This document shows positions 1 to 5,011 of a stretch of DNA of 5,011 nt, piece after piece (position 1 is the first letter of the stretch; each line of letters starts with the position of its first letter). The translations under genes were made by a program, and so were the position numbers. The notes under the pieces were generated by a model, which was given only the letters and a program-made list of their open reading frames with translations, was not told the DNA's origin and did no database searches. The stretch lies in assembly GCA_014379305.1 (NCBI GenBank), contig JACMMB010000355.1:1-5011 (forward strand). The letters run 5' to 3'. The DNA is from Akkermansiaceae bacterium. Its GTDB lineage: Bacteria; Verrucomicrobiota; Verrucomicrobiia; Verrucomicrobiales; Akkermansiaceae.

Positions 1-413
1 CGGAAAAGCGCTCGCAGGTCATGTCCCGCATCCGCGGGCGGGATACCAAGCCCGAAATCGCCCTGCGCTCCATGATCCACCGCGCGGGCTATCGCTTCAC
101 CGTTCGCAGTCCGAAAAACCGCCTGCTCCCCGGCAAGCCCGACCTGGTCTTGCCGAAGTACCGCACTGTCATCTTCGTCCACGGTTGCTTCTGGCACGGC
201 CATGAAAACAGCCCCGTCTTCCGCTTGCCGAAATCCCGCTGTGATTGGTGGGCCGCCAAGATCGCAGGCAACCAAGCCCGCGACCTCCGCAGCGAAACCG
301 CGCTCCGCCACCTCGGCTGGCACGTCGTCACCATTTGGGAATGCGCGCTGAGGACGGGGGGAGCGAGGCTTTGGTTGGTCAAACGGCTACCGAAGCTGTT
401 GGGACAGTTTTAG
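1..413 (+). CDS. vsr: Very short patch repair endonuclease Vsr (5'-truncated by window edge)
   Basis: DNA mismatch endonuclease of the Vsr family, which nicks 5' of the T in T:G mismatches that arise when 5-methylcytosine deaminates, starting very short patch repair. The frame is open to the left edge (EKRSQV precedes the ATG at 21), and the family normally begins some residues before MSRIRGRDTKPE, so the real start is off-window and the ATG at 21 is internal. Numbering from that Met: the catalytic Asp is D41 in GKPD, the core HGCFWHGH spans 54-61, the DNA-intercalating aromatic pair is F57/W58, and WEC is at 106-108. The zinc ligands of the E. coli enzyme map to C56, H61 and C108, but the fourth position is Ser64 rather than Cys. 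The visible 136 residues fit the family length of roughly 140-150. Vsr genes usually sit beside a cytosine-5 methyltransferase; none is visible here, so one may lie upstream. Codons on this strand are C-rich, unlike recQ. Confidence 0.93.
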   Translation, partial: EKRSQVMSRIRGRDTKPEIALRSMIHRAGYRFTVRSPKNRLLPGKPDLVLPKYRTVIFVHGCFWHGHENSPVFRLPKSRCDWWAAKIAGNQARDLRSETALRHLGWHVVTIWECALRTGGARLWLVKRLPKLLGQF

Positions 414-472
414 CGCCGGCTTGGGTCTCGTTCGCCATAAAGCAACCTCGCCTCAGCCAGAATATAACAGCG

Positions 473-882
473 TTAGGAAATGACGTGATAGGCTGCGGCC
501 CCGCCTTGGAGGAGAGTTTGATCGATGCGGCGGTCGAAGGTGGCGAGACGTCCCCGGTGCTTCACGGCAAGGCCCAGCAGGTGGAGATCGGCAGGATGGG
601 AAAGGCCTTGGTATCCGTGAGGGATAGGTCATCGGGCCAGAATTGGTGCCCGGGATTGACTTTTATGCTCAGGAGAGCCTGACGTGCCGCTGCCGTGGTT
701 CCCGGACCACCGGGATAGTTGGCGAGGCCAAAAATTCGCAGGAAGGCGTTTACGGTGAGAGGGAAGGTGGCCCAGCCGGTACGGAGCGCATGGGTTTCGA
801 AGAAGCGAAGCGCGGCATTCGAGTGAACGTGGTCGGAATCGCCCAAAGCAATGAGAAACTTGGCATCAAGGAGCGCGATCAT
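473..882 (-). pseudogene. vapC: VapC-type PIN-domain toxin, frameshifted
   Basis: Remnant of a PIN-domain ribonuclease toxin of a type II VapBC system. The frame from the ATG at 880-882 gives MIALLDAKFLIALGD, then WATFPLT, NAFLRI and FWPDDLSLTDTKAFPILP, a typical N-terminal PIN domain. It then stops early at 562 after 106 aa. The missing C-terminus is in the next frame: from 589 down to the TAA at 473-475 the minus strand reads DLHLLGLAVKHRG then RLATFD, with the last two PIN acidic residues. Joining the two parts near 589-591 gives about 136 aa, against a usual 130-145. About six residues normally found between the LP and the TD of the family also seem missing, which suggests a deletion of length 3n+1 rather than a single-base loss. 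The second PIN acidic residue, usually Glu in PLTENAFLRI, is Val44, and DAN is DAK. Start overlaps the vapB stop (ATGA). A sequencing error could explain the frameshift but not the Val44 change. Confidence 0.85.
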
Positions 883-1166
883 GATTTTTTTTGATCACGG
901 ACATCACGCAGGTCTTCTTCATCGGCGTTGTCGATCATTTGACACACCATGTCGGAGGTGACGGTGACACCCCGATTTTTCAGCCGATGGATGCCAAGCG
1001 GGCCGACTTCAAAAAGATCGGACGTGTCTGCTTCCAACTGCGAGGCTGGCGCGATTTCACGGCGTAGGGCATGCTCGACAAGGGCCCTCAGCGTGGTTCG
1101 ACGGCGGACGGCCAGAGCTTTGGCTGACGTCAAAAGATCAACCGGGAGGTCAAGGGTCGTCTTCAT
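879..1166 (-). CDS. vapB: VapB-type ribbon-helix-helix antitoxin
   Basis: 95-aa antitoxin of the VapBC module. Residues 1-38 (MKTTLDLPVDLL, then AKALAVRRRTTLRALVEHAL) form a ribbon-helix-helix DNA-binding domain: a short beta strand followed by two helices, which in this family dimerises, binds the operator and represses the operon. The acidic, probably flexible C-terminus (about 65-95, with DNADEEDLRD) is where such antitoxins bind and block the toxin. The start at 1166 is chosen because the RHH fold begins directly at MKTTL; the same frame extends to an ATG at 1247, but those 27 residues do not look conserved. No Shine-Dalgarno precedes the ATG (CGGTCACCCAT). The stop overlaps the vapC start by 4 nt, indicating translational coupling. 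The gene appears intact although its toxin partner is broken, so its present role may be autoregulation, neutralising a related toxin elsewhere, or none. Confidence 0.85.
   Translation of the reverse strand: MKTTLDLPVDLLTSAKALAVRRRTTLRALVEHALRREIAPASQLEADTSDLFEVGPLGIHRLKNRGVTVTSDMVCQMIDNADEEDLRDVRDQKKS
885..891 (-). other. A_AAA_AAA heptamer at the vapB-vapC overlap (possible -1 slippage site)
   Basis: The minus strand carries a run of eight A (885-892) in the last codons of vapB, read CAA AAA AAA TCA TGA. The last seven form an in-frame X_XXY_YYZ slippery heptamer. A -1 slip here would avoid the vapB stop and continue in the vapC frame through its ATG, giving a VapB-VapC fusion. No downstream stimulatory structure was identified, and homopolymers arise by chance, so function is speculative. 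Confidence 0.25.
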
Positions 1167-1192
1167 ATGGGTGACCGTATGGTAATATGGGT
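1165..1192. promoter_or_regulatory. Candidate VapB operator: three TATGG motifs
   Basis: Immediately upstream of vapB, the + strand has ATATGGGT at 1165-1172 and again at 1185-1192, exactly 20 nt apart, with an intermediate TATGGT at 1178-1183. The motif starts are thus 12 and 8 nt apart. Short direct repeats at about one helical turn are typical of operators for ribbon-helix-helix dimers, and TA antitoxins usually repress their own promoter. The site overlaps the vapB start and includes a TATTAC sequence on the minus strand that could serve as a -10 element. It lies within the divergent 1167-1270 gap, so it might also influence recQ. The repeats are seen directly; the operator role is inferred. 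Confidence 0.45.
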
Positions 1193-1270
1193 TGAAGTCG
1201 AGCTTCAGTCTCCTACCTGGTTGGATTTGGCGGTGCGGGGTGGACATGGGAGGGCTGGGATGGCAGAGAA

Positions 1271-3208
1271 ATGGGGGTGAATGAGGAGGGTTTTCAAGCA
1301 GGATGGCGGAGTGTGTTGCGGGAGAAGTTTGGATTCGGCGGCTTGCGGGCGGGGCAGGAGGAGGTGATCCGGGTGCTGATGGCGGGGAGGGCGGCGCTGG
1401 CGATTTTTCCGACGGGTGGGGGGAAGTCGCTTTGTTATCAGTTGCCGGCCTTGCTGTTGGAGGGGACGGCGGTGGTGGTTTCGCCCTTGCTGGCGCTGAT
1501 GAAGGATCAGGTGGATGGGTTGTTGGCGCGGGGGGTGGCGGCGGCGCGGCTGGACTCTACTTTGAATGCCGGGGAGTATGCTGAGGTGTTGGAGAAATTG
1601 AGGCGGGGCGAGTGGAAGTTGTTTTACGTTTCACCGGAAAAGCTGGCGAATTCGGCGTTTCTGAAGCAGCTCAAGGAGGTGCGGATTTCGCTGATTGCGG
1701 TGGATGAAGCGCATTGCATTTCCGAGTGGGGACATAATTTCCGACCGGATTATCTGAAGCTGGCCCGGATTTGCAGGCGCTTGAAGGTGTCGAGGGTGCT
1801 GGCTTTGACGGCGACCGCCACAGGAAAGGTTGAGGCCGATATCCGGCGACAGTTCCGGGTGGCGAAGGGGGATGTGGTGAAGCTGGGTTTCCATCGCCGG
1901 AATCTGGATTTGCGGGTGACGGGGTGCCGGTCCGGGGAGCGCAAGGAGCTTTTGTTGGCTAGGCTTGGCGAGCATGGGAAACCGGCGGTGGTGTATGTCA
2001 CGAGGCAGGAAACGGCGGAGGAGGTGGCGACATTTCTGGGGCGAAACGGGCTGGGCGCGCGCGCGTATCACGCGGGCTTGCGGTCGGCGCTGCGACGGGA
2101 GGTCCAGGAGGAATTCATGGGCGGTGCGGTGGATGTGGTGGTGGCGACGATTGCGTTCGGGATGGGCGTGGATAAGTCTGATATCCGCACGGTGATTCAT
2201 TACAATGCGCCCAAAAGTCTGGAGAATTATACCCAGGAGATCGGCCGGGCGGGGCGGGATGGACAAGCGGCGGTCTGTGAGTGGCTGGCGTGTGCGGAGG
2301 ATCGGACGGTGCTGGAGAATTTCATTTTCTCAGACACCCCGGGCGAGCGGGCGGTGCGGAATCTGTTGGATCGGGTGTTGCGGCTGGGCCGGGATTTCGA
2401 TGTTTCGTTTTACGAGCTTTCGACCTCATCCGATATCCGGCAGACGGTGGTGGAAACGATGTTTGCGTATCTGGAAATGGCGGGGATTCTGGAGGTTGGA
2501 GGAAGTTTTTTCGAGGTGTATCGGGTGAAGCTGTTGCAACCGTTGAAGCGGGTGTTGGCAGGGCGTGGAGCGAAGGAGAAAAAGCTGCTGCAAGGGCTGT
2601 TTGCCGATCTTGATGCGGAGTGGAAGTGGCTGACGGTGAGGACAGGCATGAAGGCGGAGGCGCTTGGGATATCCAGTGACACCTTGCGCAAGTTGATTGA
2701 GGATTTGGAACAAGCCGGGGATGTGGTGATGAAAAAATCCGGCTGGAGGCATGTCTATCGGGTGAAGAAAGAGGCGGAGGATGCCGGGGCCTTGATTGCG
2801 GAAATGGCACAAGGATTCCAGCAGCGGGAGGTGAATGATTTAAAGAGGCTGGACCAGGTTTTTGCTTTGGCGGGGAGCAAGAGCTGTCTTACGGGCGTTT
2901 TACTCAAGCACTTTGGCGAGAAGCTGGATGCGCCCTGCGGGCACTGTGATCGCTGCCGTGGGATTGGTCCGGTGAAGCTGAGGGCTGCGAAACCGCGGCG
3001 GGTAACAGACTTGGAGCTTGGGCAAATGAGGTTGCTGCACGACGAGAAGCACGCGGCGCTCTCTACGGCGCGGCAGATGGCGCGGTTTCTCTGCGGGATG
3101 TCGAGCCCTGCGACGATGCGTGCGCGGCTATACCGACATGACGCCTACGGACTCTTTGCCGACCTGCCGTTTGCGGAAGTGCTGGCTTTGGCCGGGAGCT
3201 TGTTCTGA
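1271..3208 (+). CDS. recQ: RecQ-family ATP-dependent DNA helicase (variant with late zinc site, no HRDC)
   Basis: 3'-5' superfamily 2 DNA helicase acting in recombinational repair and replication-fork processing. All helicase motifs are present in the 645 aa: motif 0 FGFGGLRAGQEEVI (20-33), Walker A TGGGKS (48-53), motif Ia SPLLALMKDQ (71-80), Walker B DEAH followed by CISEWGHNFRPD, the RecQ aromatic-rich loop (145-160), motif III TATAT (180-184), motif V ATIAFGMGVDKSD (292-304) and motif VI QEIGRAGRDG with the arginine finger (322-331). The zinc-binding cysteines are C539, C556, C559 and C562 (CGHCDRC), about 155 residues later than in E. coli RecQ. The intervening 375-500 region has two winged-helix-like segments. 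The C-terminus (about 597-645, RQMARFLCGM and FADLPFAEVL) is shared with a RecQ subfamily as I remember it, and there is no HRDC domain. The ATG at 1271 sits just before motif 0; its ribosome site is weak. It is divergent from vapB and tail-to-tail with the next gene, 36 nt away, with no clear terminator between. Confidence 0.95.
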   Translation: MGVNEEGFQAGWRSVLREKFGFGGLRAGQEEVIRVLMAGRAALAIFPTGGGKSLCYQLPALLLEGTAVVVSPLLALMKDQVDGLLARGVAAARLDSTLNAGEYAEVLEKLRRGEWKLFYVSPEKLANSAFLKQLKEVRISLIAVDEAHCISEWGHNFRPDYLKLARICRRLKVSRVLALTATATGKVEADIRRQFRVAKGDVVKLGFHRRNLDLRVTGCRSGERKELLLARLGEHGKPAVVYVTRQETAEEVATFLGRNGLGARAYHAGLRSALRREVQEEFMGGAVDVVVATIAFGMGVDKSDIRTVIHYNAPKSLENYTQEIGRAGRDGQAAVCEWLACAEDRTVLENFIFSDTPGERAVRNLLDRVLRLGRDFDVSFYELSTSSDIRQTVVETMFAYLEMAGILEVGGSFFEVYRVKLLQPLKRVLAGRGAKEKKLLQGLFADLDAEWKWLTVRTGMKAEALGISSDTLRKLIEDLEQAGDVVMKKSGWRHVYRVKKEAEDAGALIAEMAQGFQQREVNDLKRLDQVFALAGSKSCLTGVLLKHFGEKLDAPCGHCDRCRGIGPVKLRAAKPRRVTDLELGQMRLLHDEKHAALSTARQMARFLCGMSSPATMRARLYRHDAYGLFADLPFAEVLALAGSLF

Positions 3209-3244
3209 ATGGGCGGTTCGGAAACCCCCAATTTGTGCAGCGAA

Positions 3245-4168
3245 TTATCGTGTGAGTTCGCGGGCGACAATCATCAGGGTTTCACGGACGCCCGGGGCGA
3301 AGCCGCCATCGGTCTGGACGGCGAGCAGGGTGCGGCCCTCGCGGATGAACTCGATCGGGACCGAGCCGGAGTAAAGTTTGATCGGGCTGCTGCCGAAGCC
3401 GAGGTTGGAAATGACCAACTTCAGGGCATCCACGGCGGCGATGTCCTGCTCGCTGACGCGGGCGATCTGGCGAATGCCGGGAAGCGAGCGAGCGCGCTGA
3501 ACGATTTCCTCATGGGTCATTTCGCGATCCACACCGAAGATGGCGCGGAGCTCGAGTTGCTTGATGGAGTAGGAATCCGAGTTCGATGGATTGGCGGCGA
3601 TGGGTGGCGGTGCTATTTGAGGAGCCGGCGCGGGGGCATGTGAGAAAGCTGAAGGCTCCGCGGCAACAAGGGATGGAGGAGCTTCCATGGCGGGAGCATG
3701 GAATGGACCTGCCTCGGCCTGGGGCCAACCGCCGAAAGCATTTGGTGCCGGATTGTGCGCAGCGGGGGCAGGTGGCTTCTCGATGGAAAATGGCGATGGT
3801 GCGGGTGGCTGATGCTGGATCGGCGGGACAGGTCGTGGAGCTTCAAAAGGATTGGCTTTGAGCGCTTGCGGAGGTGCTTCGAAGCCAAAGCCTTGTGGCT
3901 CGGAAATTTGGAAGGGAGATTCAGGCGCTTTGCGACGGTCGGGGAGACGCAAGGCCTTTGCGTCATCGGGAATGGCATCTTCCTGCACGACGGCGAAAAG
4001 CGCTTCTTTCTTTACCGGTGCCGGGGGCGCGGCCGCAAACGGACTTGGAGCGGGATGGGAACCATTATCGCTTGCAATAGCAAACGGCGAGGCTGCGGGT
4101 GGCTGCGGGGAAGCGGAAGTGGCAGCTTGATTAGGAAAAGTTTCGAAGATTCCTCGTGTTGTGCTCAT
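3245..4168 (-). CDS. Proline/alanine-rich protein with xPF motifs and a possible Roadblock-like C-terminal domain
   Basis: I do not recognise this 307-aa protein as a named family. There is no signal peptide or membrane segment, so it is probably cytoplasmic. Residues 12-198 are rich in Pro, Ala and Ser and look disordered. They contain six x-Pro-Phe motifs: SPF at 27, 42, 84 and 125, NPF at 106 and GPF at 154, plus NAF at 143 and SAF at 173. Residues 201-307 form a compact domain: a helix with LRAIFG, a second helix MTHEEIVQRARSLPGI, a strand IRQIARVSE, a helix DIAAVDALKLVISNLG, strands IKLYSGSVPIEFI and RTLLAVQTD, and a final helix PGVRETLMIVARELTR. That order resembles the Roadblock/LC7 fold found in partners of small GTPases, but this is inference by eye. 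The start ATG lacks a Shine-Dalgarno; AAACAAA precedes it. The gene lies 157 nt downstream of def on the same strand and probably has its own promoter. Confidence 0.8.
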   Translation of the reverse strand: MSTTRGIFETFPNQAATSASPQPPAASPFAIASDNGSHPAPSPFAAAPPAPVKKEALFAVVQEDAIPDDAKALRLPDRRKAPESPFQISEPQGFGFEAPPQALKANPFEAPRPVPPIQHQPPAPSPFSIEKPPAPAAHNPAPNAFGGWPQAEAGPFHAPAMEAPPSLVAAEPSAFSHAPAPAPQIAPPPIAANPSNSDSYSIKQLELRAIFGVDREMTHEEIVQRARSLPGIRQIARVSEQDIAAVDALKLVISNLGFGSSPIKLYSGSVPIEFIREGRTLLAVQTDGGFAPGVRETLMIVARELTR

Positions 4169-4216
4169 TTTGTTTGGGGGTAGGGGATTGCGATTTCTTT
4201 GCGGGAAAACCGATAC

Positions 4217-4244
4217 ACTTTACCAAGCCGTAATGTCGAGTAAA
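4217..4244 (-). promoter_or_regulatory. Candidate sigma70-type promoter for the proline-rich gene
   Basis: On the minus strand TTTACT (4239-4244) and TAAAGT (4217-4222) match the -35 and -10 consensus at four of six positions each, with a 16-nt spacer. A long A/T tract just upstream could act as an UP element. Transcription would start near 4210, leaving a leader of about 40 nt before the ATG at 4168. The matches are modest and chance is possible in AT-rich sequence. Confidence 0.35.
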
Positions 4245-4250
4245 TTTAGA

Positions 4251-4270
4251 TGATTTTTTAAAAAAAATCA
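4251..4270. repeat. AT-only inverted repeat in the def / proline-rich gene gap
   Basis: TGATTTTTT and AAAAAATCA form a perfect 9-bp inverted repeat around a 2-nt centre. The arms lack the GC-rich stem of a normal intrinsic terminator. It may be an UP element or curved DNA upstream of the proline-rich gene's promoter, or help end def transcription, which runs leftward into it. Confidence 0.5.
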
Positions 4271-4291
4271 GGGCGGGGCGGTTATTCCCAA

Positions 4292-4307
4292 ATTTTTACG
4301 GAAAAAT
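4292..4307. repeat. Short AT inverted repeat just downstream of def
   Basis: ATTTTT and AAAAAT are 6-bp inverted arms around a 4-nt loop (ACGG), about 18 nt past the def stop on the minus strand. It could be a weak terminator element, but there is no GC stem, so this is a structural note and not a terminator call. The GC-rich GGGCGGGGCGG lies between it and the next inverted repeat. Confidence 0.35.
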
Positions 4308-4325
4308 GATCAGTAGAACCGGTCT

Positions 4326-4886
4326 TCAACCAGGGTTTTCTGGACCGGAGAGCAATCGCTTGAGTCGGTTTTTCACACTGACTTTACCAACCGCGGAAAG
4401 GCGATCCACGAAGAGGATGCCGTTGAGGTGGTCGATCTCGTGCTGGAGCGCGCGGGCAAGGAGGCCATCGGTCTCGATCACCAAGGTGCTGCCGTCGAGC
4501 TGGGGAAGGGTGGCTTTGATTTCAGCCGGGCGGCGGACTTCACAACGGATGCCCTGGATGCTGAGGCAGCCTTCGAAGGCAAACTCTTTTTCCTGACTGA
4601 ATTCAAGTGACGGATTGATAAAGACCAAGGGCATGATATCGGCAATTTCAGCCGCCTTGCCATTTACATGGAGATAGGAAACGCATTCCGGATCATGCGA
4701 GACGTCGATGACAGCAAGCTGGAGGTCCACCCCGATCTGCGGTGCGGCGAGACCGACGCCATTCGCGCCGGTCATGGTCTCTAGCATGTCGGCGACCAAG
4801 GCGTGGGTTGCCACATCGATTGTTTCAACCGGGCGACACTGGAGGCGCAGGATGGGATCGCCGTATTGGACGATAGGAAGAATCAT
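4326..4886 (-). CDS. def: Peptide deformylase
   Basis: Metal-dependent enzyme that removes the N-formyl group from the initiator methionine of nascent proteins at the ribosome, before methionine aminopeptidase acts. The 186-aa product carries all three signature motifs: GVGLAAPQIG (43-52, with Q50), EGCLSI (105-110, metal-binding C107) and HEIDH (149-153, metal ligands H149 and H153, catalytic E150). The N-terminus MILPIVQYGDPILR is the standard family start. The frame is open further upstream to the window edge, but those residues do not resemble the family. A stretch between SHDPE and PLVFINP (about 64-91) is a little longer than in the E. coli enzyme. No Shine-Dalgarno precedes the ATG (TTTTCAACGCT). 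The formyltransferase gene fmt, a frequent neighbour, is not in the window. Transcription runs leftward toward the proline-rich gene 157 nt away. Confidence 0.97.
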   Translation of the reverse strand: MILPIVQYGDPILRLQCRPVETIDVATHALVADMLETMTGANGVGLAAPQIGVDLQLAVIDVSHDPECVSYLHVNGKAAEIADIMPLVFINPSLEFSQEKEFAFEGCLSIQGIRCEVRRPAEIKATLPQLDGSTLVIETDGLLARALQHEIDHLNGILFVDRLSAVGKVSVKNRLKRLLSGPENPG

Positions 4887-4915
4887 AGCGTTGAAAATTG
4901 AGGAGGACTTGCGGC

Positions 4916-5011
4916 GTGAAGAGAAAAAAGCGGGATCGGGGCCGGGTCGAGTTGAAAGTAATCGGCGGGGATTTGAAGAGTCCCGCTTGCGCGCGGTATG
5001 AGCTGGACTAA
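4916..5011 (+). CDS. Possible small protein (31 aa) with GTG start
   Basis: A perfect AGGAGG at 4901-4906 is followed, 9 nt later, by a GTG that opens a 31-codon frame ending in TAA on the last base of the window. The product starts MKRKKRDRGRVELKVIGG and is very basic at its N-terminus; I do not recognise it. It would be transcribed divergently from def, 29 nt from the def start. The Shine-Dalgarno is the main support, notable because no other start in the window has one. The opposite strand is also open here in two frames, one of which would end in a TGA overlapping the def ATG, so a C-terminal piece of a minus-strand gene is an alternative. Chance is also quite possible. Confidence 0.25.
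   Translation: MKRKKRDRGRVELKVIGGDLKSPACARYELD

Noticed and set aside
245..682. Plus-strand frame of 145 codons across the vsr end and the vapC remnant
   Set aside because: It overlaps Vsr's WEC motif in another frame and the antisense of the PIN domain; no domain is visible.
1166..1247. Longer vapB start at the ATG at 1247
   Set aside because: The ribbon-helix-helix domain starts right at MKTTLDLP, and the extra 27 residues would cover the likely operator and promoter.
1631..2266. Long minus-strand frame of 211 codons within recQ
   Set aside because: It is rich in His, Pro and Arg, as expected for the antisense of a G-rich gene, and recQ is unambiguous on the other strand.
3209..3244. Shared terminator between recQ and the proline-rich gene
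   Set aside because: Only a weak GGG/CCC pairing and no T run on either strand, so no terminator is called.
3698..4183. Plus-strand frame of 161 codons opposite the proline-rich gene
   Set aside because: No recognisable domain and Trp/Gly/Arg-rich composition typical of the complement of Pro/Ala codons. The minus frame has a folded conserved-looking C-terminus.
4887..5011. N-terminal extension of def, open to the window edge
   Set aside because: The upstream residues are unlike the family, and MILPIVQYGDP is the standard deformylase start.
1..5011. CRISPR array, insertion sequence, tRNA or rRNA
   Set aside because: No regularly spaced repeats, transposase motifs, terminal inverted repeats or structural RNA signatures were seen.

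Overview
The window looks like an ordinary stretch of bacterial chromosome of fairly high GC, carrying housekeeping and repair genes plus one decayed toxin-antitoxin module. The codon-rich G/C third positions, the lack of Shine-Dalgarno sequences before most starts, the style of the peptide deformylase, and a long proline/alanine-rich protein all fit a Verrucomicrobiota-like bacterium. That placement is inference only; no marker gene here settles it.

Layout from left to right. Positions 1-413 (+) hold the 3' part of a Vsr-type T:G mismatch endonuclease whose start lies before the window. Positions 473-1166 (-) hold a VapBC module: an apparently intact ribbon-helix-helix antitoxin (879-1166) overlapping by 4 nt a PIN-domain toxin (473-882). 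The toxin has a frameshift and has lost one conserved acidic residue, so it is called a pseudogene. A divergent 104-nt gap with three TATGG motifs, a candidate antitoxin operator, separates vapB from a RecQ-family helicase (1271-3208, +) of the variant with a late zinc site and no HRDC domain. Tail-to-tail with recQ, 36 nt away, is a 307-aa proline/alanine-rich protein (3245-4168, -). It has six short x-Pro-Phe motifs in a disordered-looking region and a compact C-terminal domain that may be Roadblock-like. A 157-nt AT-rich gap with two AT-only inverted repeats separates it from peptide deformylase (def, 4326-4886, -). Beyond def, on the + strand, a 31-codon reading frame behind a perfect AGGAGG ends exactly at the window edge; it is weakly supported.

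How they relate: Vsr and RecQ both act in DNA repair but are separated by the TA module and are not an operon. def acts on nascent proteins and is a housekeeping gene; the proline-rich gene downstream seems to have its own promoter. I see no tRNA, rRNA, CRISPR array, insertion sequence or prophage gene. The most unusual points are the two-step decay of the toxin beside an intact antitoxin, the missing zinc-ligand cysteine in Vsr, and the uncharacterised proline-rich xPF-motif protein.
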